Below are positions 11,320-21,589 of a stretch of 64,000 nt of DNA, in pieces; position 1 is the stretch's first letter; each line of letters begins with the position of its first letter. The stretch is from assembly GCA_038501625.1 (NCBI GenBank), contig JAZAYU010000012.1:4340001-4404000 (forward strand). The letters are read 5' to 3'. This DNA is from Corbicula japonica. Taxonomy: Eukaryota > Mollusca > Bivalvia > Venerida > Cyrenidae. Below the pieces are notes generated by a model. The model saw only the letters and a program-made list of their open reading frames with translations. It did not search any database and had not been told where the DNA came from. The position numbers and the translations under genes were made by a program.

Positions 11320-13105
11320 CAGAAGTTGCATAGAAGTAGCATATAAACGAATACCACTCTATATGCATAGTGCATAACTTTTCAAAGGGCCATAACTCTG
11401 TGTTAAACGGTCAGACCAGAACAAGACAACAATATGGGCATCTTGTCTTGGTATTGATGGTTTTCATAGATTCCTGCTGAGAAATAGCAAGGAAACAAAT
11501 ACTGCTCTACAAGCAAAATGCATAACTTATCAAAGGGCCATAACTCTGTGTTAAACAGTCTGACTGAAACAAGATGACAATATGTGCGTCTCCTCTTGGT
11601 ATTGATGGTTCCCAGAAAGTTTCATTAAAATCCATCTAGTAGTTGCAGAGAAATAATGTGGAAATAAATTATGCTCTATTTGCATAAGGTATAAGTTATC
11701 AAAGGGCAATAACTCTGTGTTAAACAGTCTGACCGGAACAAGATGACGAAATGGGCATCTCATCTCAGTATTGATGTTTCCCAAAAAGTTTCATTTCAAT
11801 CCCTCGAGAAGTTGCAAAGAAATAGATCGGAAACAAATACTGCTCTATCATGCATAAGTCATCAAAGGGCAATAACTCTGTGTTAAACAGTCTGACTGGA
11901 ACAAGACAACAATATACATCTGATGTTTTCCAGAAAGTTTCATTGAAATCCATTCAGTAGTTGCAGAGCAATAGCGTGGAAATGAATACTGCTATATATG
12001 CATAATGCATAAGTTATCAAAGGGCCATAACTCTGTGTTCAACAGTATGACTGGAACTAACGACAATATGCCATCTCCTCTTGGTATTAATGGTTCTCAG
12101 AAAGATTCATTAAAATCCATTCAGTAGTTGCAGAGAAATAGCGCGGAAACGAATACTGCTCTATGTATAATGCATAAGTTATCAAAGGGCAATAACTCTG
12201 TGTTAAATGGTCTGACTGAAAAAGACAATGACATGCGCATCTCCTCTTGGTATTGATGGTTCTCAGAAAGATTCATTGAAACCCATTCGCTAGTTACAGA
12301 GAAATAGCGCGGAAACGAATACTGCTCTATGTATAATGCATAAGTTATCAAAGGGCAATAACTCTGTGTTAAATGGTCTGACATTAAACAAGACAACGAC
12401 ATGCGCATCTCCTCTTGGTATTGATGGTTCTCAGAAAGATTCATTTAAACCCATCCGCTAGTTACAGAGAAATAGCGCGGAAACGATTACTGCTCTATAT
12501 GCATAATGCATAAGTAATCAAAGGGCAATAACTCTGTGTTAAATGATCTGACTGAAACAAGACGACAATATGCGCATCTATTCTTGGTATAGATGGTTTT
12601 AACCAAGTTTCATTGAAACCCATCCGCTTGTTACAGAGAAATAGCATGGAACAAATACTGCTCTATATGCATAATGCATAGGTTATCAAAGGGCAATAAC
12701 TCTGTGTTTAATGGTCTGACCGAAACAAGACGACAATATGCGCATCTCCTCTTGGTATAGATGGTTTTCAGCAAGTTTCATTGAAATCCATTCAGTAGTT
12801 GCAGAGAAACAGCGCGGAAACGAATACTGCCCTATATACATAATGCATAGGTTATCAAAGGGCCATAACTCTGTGTTAAATGGTCTGACCGGAACAAGAC
12901 GACGATATGCGCATCTCCTCTTGGTACTGATACTTCCCAGAGAGTTTCGTTGAAATCCATCCAGTGGTTGCAGACAAATAGCCCAGAAACGAAATTCGGA
13001 CGGACACCGTGACACCGTGACGACGTGACACCGTGACAGACGGACAACGCCAAAACAATATCCCCCTCCCGATTTCATCGGCGGGGGATGATGACATCAC
13101 TTACT
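11320..13105. repeat. Tandem-unit array (about 165 bp), ten units
   Basis: AAAGGGC(C/A)ATAACTCTGTGTTAA recurs ten times (about 11384 to 12860), spaced mostly 155-170 bp. Each unit also carries TCCTCTTGGTATTGATGG and GTTGCAGAGAAATAGCG(C/T)GGAAA. Near the right edge are short CACCGTGA repeats and a hairpin (ATCCCCCTCCCGAT / ATCGGCGGGGGAT). The reading frames of up to 130 codons on the minus strand are translations of the repeat. Confidence 0.85.
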
Positions 13106-13197
13106 TGAATATATTACGTCAGATATTTGAAGACGTGACGTCACTCACGTGACTCATTCTACATGGGGGGTGTAGGACACGGGTGAAAACACCGGAT

Positions 13198-13437
13198 GAC
13201 CTGATCTGGTATGCAAGAATGCCATATTATGATCTGGATCTACACTTGTCATTTCTAGTCCAAAAATAACCCAATAAATCCAAAAACAGACAATTCAGCT
13301 CCTGATCAGGGCTGAAGGTTATAAAACTGAGACTGGTTTCCATTCTCAGTTTATAACCTTGGGCACAGATTGCACAGAGGTATCTGCTGATTTGGATCTA
13401 CACTGTTCACCCAAGCAATAGTCATTTCAATACAGTA
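13198..13437 (-). mobile_element. Degenerate two-hairpin MITE carrying a nested insertion
   Basis: Hairpin and link sequence typical of the family is interrupted at 13311-13364 by an unrelated foldback piece. Family sequence then resumes with ACAGATTGCACAGAGG and GATTTGGATCTACACTG. Termini are degraded. Confidence 0.65.
13311..13364. mobile_element. Mini-foldback nested in MITE
   Basis: GGTTATAAAACTGAGA and TCTCAGTTTATAACC form a short inverted repeat. The right half, CTGGTTTCCATTCTCAG plus TTTATAACCTTGGGC, is nearly identical to the outer arm of the 142-bp palindrome at 52360-52501. This is an internally deleted relative of that element. Confidence 0.65.
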
Positions 13438-13449
13438 AAGAATATTTTC

Positions 13450-13613
13450 CACCATAGGTAGACCTTTATTGCGAGGGCGAACAGTTTAGATCGAGATCAG
13501 TCAGTTGATTCATTAGTTTATTTCTGACCAAAATGCAACCAGTGCAGATCCTGATCTGGTTCTACACTGGTCGCACATGCATAAAAATGCGTATATATGG
13601 AGGAAAGGGTTAA
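13450..13613 (+). mobile_element. Two-hairpin MITE with both hairpins shortened
   Basis: Has the family order (CTTTATTGCG, GCGAACAGTTTAGATC, link, GCGACCAG-like arm, TATATGGAGGAAAGGGTTAA). Each hairpin has lost much of its loop-proximal sequence, leaving about 165 bp. Confidence 0.75.
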
Positions 13614-13990
13614 AGACCAATATCCTTGGTGTCCATTTTCCGTTGTGAGTAATAATTTTTTCCAAATTCTTATTTTGTTAAAAATTCTTCATGAAACTTT
13701 CAAAATGTTAAAATGTTTATCCATTAAATTACCCTGGCAGGGATAATAAGAATATAACCACTTTAAAAAACACTCTTTAATATTAAGCTTCGGCCATTGG
13801 CCTTCTTCAGTTGTAAATGCTACAACAAATCTACATTTTCATTCTTTCACATTGTTCATACAGGAAGTAATAATGTTTATTTGACGTCTGATGTCACGCT
13901 AATGTCCCACAGTTTTTCTGGCGCCAAATTTCTGTTCAATAATTTTCTTACACTAAATGTTATGAATAATTAAGTTAAATAGTATTGATT
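13614..13990. other. Unassigned spacer
   Basis: AT-rich, with the small inverted motif CGGCCATTGGCC near 13793. No gene seen. Confidence 0.4.
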
Positions 13991-13996
13991 ATCACA

Positions 13997-14212
13997 GCTG
14001 ATGATGATAAAGATGATAATGATGATGGTGATGATGATGATTGAGATCTTGGCTATGATGATGATGATGGTGTTGATGATGATGGAGAAGCTGGTTCTGA
14101 TGATGATGACGGTGACAATTGTGATGATCATGATGGTAGTGGTGGATATGATGAAGATGATAATTATTATGATGGTGATGGTTGGGGTGGTGATGATGAT
14201 GATAGAGATAAA
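13997..14212 (+). repeat. GAT/ATG microsatellite
   Basis: Imperfect (GAT)n over about 215 bp, interrupted by GGT, GAA and AAT triplets. The frame of 72 codons, mostly Met, is a by-product of the triplet repeat. Confidence 0.9.
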
Positions 14213-14457
14213 ATGTTAAAATGTTGTCAAGATGAATTTAGTTATATGCAAACCATAAAAATCCTTTGAAATTTACGATTAATTCACTAGTCACAGACAA
14301 TACAATAAGCAAAAGTAAAATGGCTCTGCCGCCAGGTCTAATGGATGTCAATGAAAAATGTCTCCAAAACGTAAAAATACCAAAATTTGGCTTCCGAGGC
14401 TTCGTCAAATGACAGGAGTTGTAAATGTAATGCCAAAAGTAGCTGAAACACAATGGT
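14213..14457. other. Unassigned spacer
   Basis: No recognised gene or repeat between the microsatellite and the dispersed repeat copy. Confidence 0.4.
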
Positions 14458-14560
14458 TAAGGCATTCCTCTGTTCATCATTTCTATGTCTTAGACAAAAT
14501 GAAAAATACCAAAATCTATCAAATGGCATTATGCAGTTCCATCAAACTTTGCACAAATCA
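14458..14560 (+). repeat. Dispersed repeat, copy 2
   Basis: Related to 7789-7900: both contain TTAAGGCATT, CATTTCTATGTC(A/T)TAGACAAAA and AAATCTATCAAATGGCA. Confidence 0.6.
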
Positions 14561-14744
14561 ATGCTGTAAGTGTATGATTATTTTACAAACTAGAATGTTG
14601 TGTTCCACAGAACACATGTGTCCCCTGCATGCAAAAAGTTGCAATGTGGGCCTATGTTTAGTCATACATAGTAAAAATATTTTATTCAAGTTGATTTCAA
14701 TACTACACCACAGAACACCTGTGTCACCTAAATTGCTTTGAAAG

Positions 14745-15234
14745 GGGAATAACTAAAAGAATGGTGAAACCCGAGTTATCATTCTTCAAAAATTGGTATG
14801 TGCACGCAGATGAGATATTCATAGTGAATTGAACAATACTTTCTATTTTACAGGCAACATTAAGTTTCATATTAAAATTGCATCTGAAAGGGGCATAACT
14901 CATAAAATATTCAAACAGGAGTCTTCATTCTTTTTGTCACCAATGGCGTTGGTCATGCAGATAATATATTCCACGTAGTAAGTAAATAGGACAAGTACTT
15001 TCAAAGTTATAGGCAACATTTTTCATCTTAAGCTTGCATTTGAAATGGGCATAACTAAAAAATATTCAAATAGGAGTTTTCATTCTTTTTGTCACCAATG
15101 GCGTTGTTCATGCAGATAATATATTCCAAGTATTAAGTGAATAGAACAAGTTAATAACTTTCAAAGTTATAGGTAACATTAAGCTTCATGTTACAGTTGC
15201 CTTTGAAAGGGACATAACTCATAAAATATTCAAC
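14745..15234 (+). repeat. Tandem-unit array, left part (about 160 bp units)
   Basis: Three units marked by GGGCATAACTCATAAAATAT, GGAGT..TCATTC, GATAATATATTCCA and TTTCAAAGTTATAGGCAACA. The array resumes after 17753, so the two parts were once continuous. Confidence 0.75.
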
Positions 15235-16739
15235 AAGAGCTGTCACTTGAAATTGACATATGCCCCCGAAATGCAGCTTTGAAATAGAATTGGTATACAT
15301 ATGTATTAAAAAATATGCCTGTGGAAGTTAAATAGTAAAGAGTAAAGGCCCATAACCCTTGCAACATGAGGGTCCATAGGACCCTGGGTCGCTCACCTGT
15401 CAACAACAGCTCAATGGTTGTAAGAGTTGTGTGCAAGTTTGATAAAATCAAGTGATAAAATAAAGCTGCTATCGTCGAGAAAAGGTCAAAATTGCTTACT
15501 TTGGCTCTTTCAAGGGCCATAACTCTGGAACCCATAATGGAATGTAGCTGGTTCAAAAAAGGAACCTAAGTCTTATAGTAACTCAAATATTGTACAAGTC
15601 TAATTAAATTCAAACAAGGCAGTCGGAATGACAACAATATAGATGTGAATCCGGGAAAGGTTATGGATGGTTAAGAGCAAATTAAACAGGCAACGGGCAG
15701 GCAGGTGGAAGCCAATTCAAGTGGAAGGGTATGTCTTGTTCAGATAAGTTTCAGAGTATTGGCCTGCTCTAACACCAGAGGCGGCCTTGACCTTGAGCCA
15801 GCCAGGTTGGAACATGGGTTCTGCACATCAGGTTCATGAACTGAACTGAACATTTCACTTAAGTTTCATGATATTAATTCCAGGGGTTCAGAAGATATGA
15901 ACTGGACACGAAACGCATGGTTCAAATCATCAAACACCACTGTTGACCTTGACATTGAGGCAAATAGTTGGAACATGGGTTCTGCATGTCGTCTTCATGG
16001 GGAGAATGTTTGACTAAAGTTTCATGAAATTCCTTCTAAGGGTTGAAAAGTTATGGACCAGACAGGATATATGATCAAAAACTACAGGCGGCCTTGGCCT
16101 TGAGCCAGCCAGGTTGGAACATAGGTTCAGCACATCATGTTCATGAACTGAACATTTCACTTAAGTTACATGATATTCATTCCAGGGGCTCAGAGACCAC
16201 CAATTAACTTGCTAACTTGTGTACATGTACACACGCTTTATACAGACGAGACCTCTCTTAAATTTAGTCTTAACATTTTGAGAATGTGCTACAAAATTTA
16301 ATGTGTTAATGTTGTTGTTGTTTTACATAAAAACAGTGAATAAAATATTCAGAAAAGCCTGATTTTCAAAGTGCTACAAAGTATGAAAGTTTATTTGGTC
16401 AGTATCCATAGAAAATGACAAAATTTACACTATAAAATCTTCCAGAGCAAAGTTCTTAATATTGCATAACACAGATCTAACCAGCAAAGTTCACTAGGTC
16501 ATTGACCAGCATCATAACAACATATTAAGACTGAATCTAAATATAGCTGAAGACAGGTAGAAATATTCGAATTATGATACTTGAAATTTTCTAAAATTCT
16601 GCTACTAAAATTCATGTTTCAAATTATATCACTGAATAACCAGTTAATGAATTGTTCAGAAAAGATTGAATTTTAAGATGGTATCAAGTTTGTGTCAAAA
16701 TCTGGTTGATAACTGTAAAAAATCAAAGGTTAAAACACA

Positions 16740-17335
16740 GAATTAACAAGAAAATTCTATTTTTAGTTACAGTAACCTAGTTTTTGGACCCAGATGACCC
16801 ATATTCAAACTCGTCCTAGAAATCATTTGGACAAACATCCTGACCAAGTTTCATGACAATCGGAGCAAAAATGTGACCGCTAGAGTGTTACCAAGAAAAT
16901 TCTATTTTTAGTAACAGTGACCTAGTTTTTGGACCCAGATGACCCATATTCGAACTCGTCCGACAAATCATTGGGACAAACATCCTGACCAAGTTTCATG
17001 ACAATTGGAGCAAAAATGTGACGGCTAGAGTGTCAACAAGAAATTTCTATTTTTAGTAACAGTAACCTAGTTTTTGGACCCAAATGACCCATATTGGTAC
17101 TCGTCCGAGAAATCATTGGGACAAACATCCTGACCAAGTTTCATGATAATCAGAGCAAAAGTGTGACCGCTAGAGTGTTTACAAGAAAATTCTATTTTTA
17201 GAAACAGTGACCTAGTTTTTGGACCCAGATGACCCATATTCGAACTCGTGCGAGAAATCATTGGGACAAACATCCTAACCAAGTTTCATGACAATCGGAC
17301 AAAAAATGTAACCTCTATTGCGTTAACAAAATTTA
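16740..17335 (+). repeat. Four tandem units of about 146 bp
   Basis: Each unit contains TTCTATTTTTAGTAACAGTG, ACCTAGTTTTTGGACCCA, GGGACAAACATCCTGACC and AAGTTTCATGACAATC. It lies inside the 15235-17752 element. Confidence 0.85.
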
Positions 17336-17337
17336 CC

Positions 17338-17372
<35 letters not shown>

Positions 17373-17383
17373 TTAGGGTTAGG
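17338..17383 (+). repeat. Interstitial telomere-type TTAGGG tract
   Basis: Seven TTAGGG-like words in 46 bp, two of them altered (TTTAGGG, and TTAG without GGG). The motif is the usual metazoan telomere repeat, and the tract is too short to be a chromosome end. TTTACC on the left and GGTAAA on the right flank it symmetrically. Confidence 0.85.
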
Positions 17384-17671
17384 TAAAAAGGCCCATAACT
17401 CTGCCAAAAATAATCCGATCAGAAATTCCTTAGGATATGCACAACTAGGCTTGGTGACAAACACTCCTGTGAAGTTTCAATGAAATCCATCAAGCGGTTT
17501 TAGAGAAGAAGAGAGGACAAGATTTTGCTAAAAAGGGCCATAACTCAGCCAAAAATAGTCCAAGCAGAAATTCCTGACGATATGCACAACTAGGCTTGGT
17601 GACAAACACTCCTGTGAAGTTTCAAAGAAATCCCTCAAGCGGTTTTGGAGAAGAAGCGAGGACAAGATTAT

Positions 17672-17712
17672 TTCGGACGGACGGACAGACGGACGGACGG
17701 ACGGAAGGACGG
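17672..17712 (+). repeat. GGAC tetranucleotide tract
   Basis: About nine GGAC-type tetramers with single substitutions (GACA, GAAG), next to the right terminus of the 15235-17752 element. Confidence 0.85.
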
Positions 17713-17752
17713 ACGGTCCGATTACTATATGCCTCCCTTCGGGGGCATAATA

Positions 17753-18545
17753 AGGAGTTATGATCCTTGTTGTAACCAATGTTGTAGTTCCTAAAGATGA
17801 TAAATTCCAAGTTTTAAGTGAAAAGGATGAGTACTTTCAAAGTTATAGGTAACATTAAGTTCATGTTAAAGCTGTATTTGAAAGGGGCATAACTCAAAAC
17901 ATTGAAACTGGAGTTATCATTCTTGTTGCCGCAGATGCCGTTGTTCATGCTGATGATATATTCCAAGTATTAAGTGAATAGGACAAGTACTTTCAAAGTT
18001 ATAGGCAACATTAAGTTTCATGTTAAAGATGCATGAGAAAGGGACATAAGTCATAAAATAGTCAAACAGAAGTAATGATTCTTGTTGTAACCGATTTTGT
18101 TGTTCATGAAGATGATATATTCCAAGCTTTAAGTGAAAAGGATAAGTTCTTTCAAAGTTATAGGCAACATTAAGTTTCATGTTATAGTTGTACTTGAAAG
18201 AGGCGTAACTCAAAACATATTGGAACTGGAGTTGTCATTCTTGTTGTCACAGATGGGGTTGTTCATGCTGATGATATATTCTAAATATGAAGTGAATAGG
18301 ACAAGTACTTTCAAATTTATAGACCACATTAAGTTTCATGTTAAAGTTGCATTTGAAAGGGGCATAACTCATAAAATAGTGAAAGAGGAGTTATCGTTCT
18401 TGCTGTCACAGATTGCTGTGTCCATGCTGATGATATATTCTAAGTATGAAGTGAATAGAACAAGTACTTTCAAAGTTATAGGCCACATTAAGATTCATGT
18501 TAAAGCTTGGGGACTACCGGACGATGCTGACACCGACGACGACGC
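17753..18545 (+). repeat. Tandem-unit array, right part
   Basis: About five units of the same family as 14745-15234 (GGGGCATAACTCA, TGCTGATGATATATTC, TACTTTCAAAGTTATAGG). It ends in a GACGCCGAC-type short repeat. The 141-codon frame at 18133-18558 is repeat-derived. Confidence 0.75.
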
Positions 18546-18564
18546 CGACAGACAATAGGATAGA

Positions 18565-18970
18565 ACATTAAAGAAAAATACTTAGACCTAAAACATCCCT
18601 AAAATTCTATTTGCAATTTATCACAGAAACGAAGCAACACCAAGTTTAAATGCCAACATGTGTGAAATGATACTAACAACAATTTCTAAGGTCCTTTTAA
18701 AAAACTTTCAATAATGAAGAGAGAAATCAGCTTTTTTATTGTTTGCCTTCCATTTTCGCAACCAGGAAACTGAAGGTCTACTTCACTCAAAAAAACTCAA
18801 AAAACTCATATTGTATACATTTGTTAGACCAAAGGACCTTAGATATTGTTGTCAGTTATTACTACATTGTATGAAGGCATTTAAATTGGTGTTTAGTGTT
18901 GCTTTGTTTTTGTGATAAATTGCAAATAGAATTTTTTTTTTTAGGTCAAACTATTTTTCTTTACTGTTCT
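18565..18970. mobile_element. Foldback element with arms of about 145 bp
   Basis: The left arm (about 18565-18708) and right arm (about 18826-18970) are diverged inverted copies. Matching blocks include AATTCTATTTGCAATTTATC/GATAAATTGCAAATAGAATT and TTTAAATGCC/GGCATTTAAA. TTTCTAAGGTCCTT in the left arm pairs with AAGGACCTTAGATA in the right. The spacer is about 120 bp. No coding capacity. Confidence 0.75.
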
Positions 18971-19119
18971 TACTTTTCTTAGCGTATGTAAATGAAACAT
19001 AATTTATATTAATAACATTGGTTTGTGCAAAGTTTTATTGAACAGCATTTTGCCGTTGATTTTGATAATTTTCTTTTTTTAGCCATGACAGTGCAATGAC
19101 AAATGCCATAGCACCTTAA

Positions 19120-19902
19120 GGTATGACCATCCTAATGAATACCTATATCAAGAAGAGTATCCAAGGGAGGTAACTATAGTAGTAAATTAGCTTAGAGTTC
19201 TGTCATGCAAGAGGACCAGGGGTCAAATCCCACTGGAAGCTTTTTTTTGTAAGCCTAGAGCTTAAATAATTGGCATATTTCTTTTTTTTTCCTGTGTAAT
19301 TCTGTCATTGAATATAAAATTCTCATGATTTATACTAAAATAAGCAAAATAATCAATATTAAAGGGTTTTTTTCGCTATCAGAATAGTGTTTATTCAAGT
19401 CATCAATTTGAAAATTTCTAAAACTGGACGGTAAACTTCTCTGAAATTTTGTTTAAATTTTGTTTAAGGATATAGTTAAAAAAATGGTAAATTTTTGTAT
19501 ATTGCACCAATCAGGATTTTGCACAATTTTTATTAATTTAGTCTCGTGAAATATAAAAAATGCATTTTTTTAAATTTATTTGGTCAAAAAATGTCATTTT
19601 AAGATAAATTCTGTATTTATATATTATATCTTAAATTGGTTTAGTAAAATATAACATATTTTGGATAAACTGTAAAAAATTAGGGTTGAATTTATCAATA
19701 ACAAAAAATTTTGTCACCGATTAAAGAATTTGGATACTTTCATGTTTTTTCTCACTTTTTTAAATAAAAAAAAGCTAAAAATCTCAAAAACTACACGGTG
19801 AAAATCATTAAAATTTTGCATACAAGTCAGTGGTATGAAGCAGTTGATGAAAAAATAATCAGATGTTGGATTCTTAATAGTGCCCATTAGGATGGTCATA
19901 CC
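19120..19902. mobile_element. 783-bp element, 18-bp TIR, TTAA duplication
   Basis: GGTATGACCATCCTAATG (19120-19137) is repeated inverted at 19885-19902. TTAA flanks both sides (19116-19119 and 19903-19906). TTAA duplications are diagnostic of the piggyBac or Kolobok groups. There is no transposase frame, and the interior is very AT-rich. A tRNA-like segment sits near the left end. Confidence 0.75.
19166..19250 (+). mobile_element. Possible tRNA-derived SINE head
   Basis: GTTCTGTCATGCAAGAGGAC followed by CAGGGGTCAAATCCCACTGG resembles the anticodon arm and B-box half of a tRNA-derived SINE, then a T run. The acceptor stem does not pair as a tRNA would, so I do not call a tRNA gene. Confidence 0.4.
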
Positions 19903-20118
19903 TTAAACCTTTCCTCCATATATACACCTTTTTACGCATGTGTGTCCCGTGTAGATCCAGATCAGCCAGCACAAGGATCTGCTCTTGTCACATTTTGGTC
20001 AGAAATAACCCAACATCAAAAAGCGAACAGTGCAGATCCTGATCAGATGGCACAAACGTGCTGGCTGTTCTGGATCTACACTGTTTGCCCACACAATAAA
20101 GGTTCATCTTGGGAATCG
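19903..20118 (-). mobile_element. Two-hairpin MITE, right end lost
   Basis: Starts TTAAACCTTTCCTCCATATA, sharing its TTAA with the right boundary of the 19120-19902 element. Both hairpins are present; the copy ends in AATAAAGGTTCATCTTGG without the GGAGGAAAGGG terminus. Confidence 0.8.
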
Positions 20119-20184
20119 ACTTTAAGAACAGAACTACCCAGTAGATTGTTGTTTTTTTTCAAAATATACACATATTAAATAGCT

Positions 20185-20426
20185 TTAACCCTTTCCTCCA
20201 TAGATACACCTTTATTGGGTGGGCGAACAGTTTAGATCCAGATCAGCCAGCACATCCGTGCTGTCTAAACCGGATCTAAAATGTTTGCTTTTTGATTTGT
20301 TAGATTATTTCTGACCAAAAAGCGACCAGTGCAAATCCTGATCAGACAGCACGGATTTGCCGGCTGATCTGGATCTACACTGGTCGCACATGCGTAAAAA
20401 TGTTTATTTATGCAAGAAAGGGTTAA
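20185..20426 (+). mobile_element. Two-hairpin TTAA MITE, full-length reference copy
   Basis: The order is TTAA, terminal CCCTTTCCTCCATAGATACA, TTTATTG, then hairpin 1: a GCGAACAGTTTAGATC arm, GATCAGCCAGCACA, short loop and inverted arm. A link (TTTGATTTGTTAGATTATTT, CTGACCAAAA) follows. Hairpin 2 has a GCGACCAGTG arm and inverted arm ending CACTGGTCGC. Then come ATGCGTAAAAATG and the inverted terminus ending GGGTTAA. The length is about 240 bp. TTAA at both ends and a CCC start fit a non-autonomous piggyBac-like element. There is no coding capacity; the peptides containing 'DPDQ' and 'LIWIY' read from copies are artefacts. Confidence 0.85.
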
Positions 20427-20627
20427 ATAGCTTTTAGTCCTGTCCCACCTCCCAGAGTCACTATGCTGAAGAAAATGCCAGATGATGCCATTTCCATTGC
20501 ATTAATACAGTAATGAGATATTTATCACCCATGTAAAACAACTGACCTTGGGACTTACTTCAACTCCAATCACCTGTTGTTGAAAGTCAACAAGTTTATC
20601 TCTTTACACAATACGCCATTTATCACG

Positions 20628-20700
20628 TGTGCAACAAGTGTAGATCCAGATCAGTCTGAACATCTGTACAGTCTGATCAGGATCTACACTAGTTGATTCA
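20628..20700. mobile_element. Isolated MITE hairpin
   Basis: A single hairpin (CAAGTGTAGATCCAGATCAG and its inverted arm CTGATCAGGATCTACACTAG) without termini. Confidence 0.65.
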
Positions 20701-20970
20701 GTTCTACACAAGAAGCCGTATCAGACGAAGTACAGGTTTATACACTTGGCCACTCACACCCTAAGTAGAGTGTATCTACTGACACATTTCCTGCATTTGT
20801 TTGGTTACTTCTCTCAGATAATTCCTCTAAACTGCAAACACAAAGCATCCTCGTCATTATGACGGTTTGCCATCGTAAATATTGATGGCATTTCTTAAGC
20901 TGACATCATACATTAATGTAGTGCTGTCTGGCAGAGAACATTATACATGATGCTCTTTCTGTTAAATGTA
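20701..20970. other. Unassigned spacer
   Basis: No gene or repeat recognised between two MITE copies. Confidence 0.4.
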
Positions 20971-21212
20971 TCAACCCTTTCCTCCTCAGATACACCTTTA
21001 TTGCATGGGTGAACAGTTTAGATCCAGATCAGCCGGCACATCCATGCTGTCTGATCAGGTTCTAAACTGTTCGCTTTTTGATTCGTTAGGTTATTTCTGA
21101 TCAAAATGAGACCAGTGCAGATCCTTATCAGACAGCTTGAATGTCTCGGCTGATCTGGATCTACACTGGTCGCACATGTGTAAAAATGCGTATATATGAA
21201 GGAAAGGGTTAA
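20971..21212 (+). mobile_element. Two-hairpin TTAA MITE, full length
   Basis: The left end is TCAACCCTTTCCTCCTCAGA (first TTAA mutated to TCAA); the right end is ATATATGAAGGAAAGGGTTAA split across 21192-21212. Confidence 0.85.
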
Positions 21213-21589
21213 AGGTCCTTAAATACATCCCTTCAATATTATTACAGTATAACCACTCTGGTAAATTCACATTCAATCATAAATTTAAAAAAATATTAGC
21301 GAAAGCATAAATCACCTTTAATATAAGACCAGAATCTGAGGTTAGAATATATTACACTTCACAAATGTTTCCTGCATTTTACACCAATTATGCATGTAAA
21401 TGGATGAAACAGTTCATTCATAAGTAACTTTACTGTGTCACCTTCTCTTCCTCAAGGCAACTAACACTTGTCACATTAATAGCCAATAAAAACAAAGAAT
21501 TAATTAAAATGTTTTGACAAGTTTTCCTCTATTTTGTATTAAACCTGTCAGGGCTCTATACAGTATTTAGTTCTTGTCACCTCTTAGGG
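21213..21589. other. Unassigned spacer left of the satellite
   Basis: AT-rich, no gene. From about 21548, GGGCTCTATACAGTATT and GGGCTCTATGCAGTATT are degenerate edge units of the adjoining satellite. Confidence 0.5.

Larger units (their letters stand above)
15235..17752. mobile_element. 2.5 kb composite element inserted into tandem array
   Basis: The left end is AACAAGAGCTGTCACTTG with ATGCCCCCGAA just inside; the right end is CTTCGGGGGCATAATAA, giving a short inverted GCCCCCGAA. Sequence on both sides belongs to one tandem array. Inside are a GACCTTGAGCCAGCCAGGTT repeat pair (about 15785 and 16095), four units of about 146 bp built on GACCTAGTTTTTGGACCC (16755-17330), a TTAGGG tract, two units built on GGCTTGGTGACAAACACTCC (17385-17670), and a GGAC tetranucleotide tract. 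No transposase is recognisable. Confidence 0.7.

Noticed and set aside
12686..13100. Frames of 71-130 codons on both strands
   Set aside because: They lie in the 165-bp tandem array; the peptides repeat with the unit and have no domain features.
14001..14219. 72-codon Met-rich frame
   Set aside because: Direct translation of the GAT/ATG microsatellite.
17338..17383. A chromosome end
   Set aside because: Only seven degenerate TTAGGG words, embedded in a mobile element with ordinary sequence on both sides.
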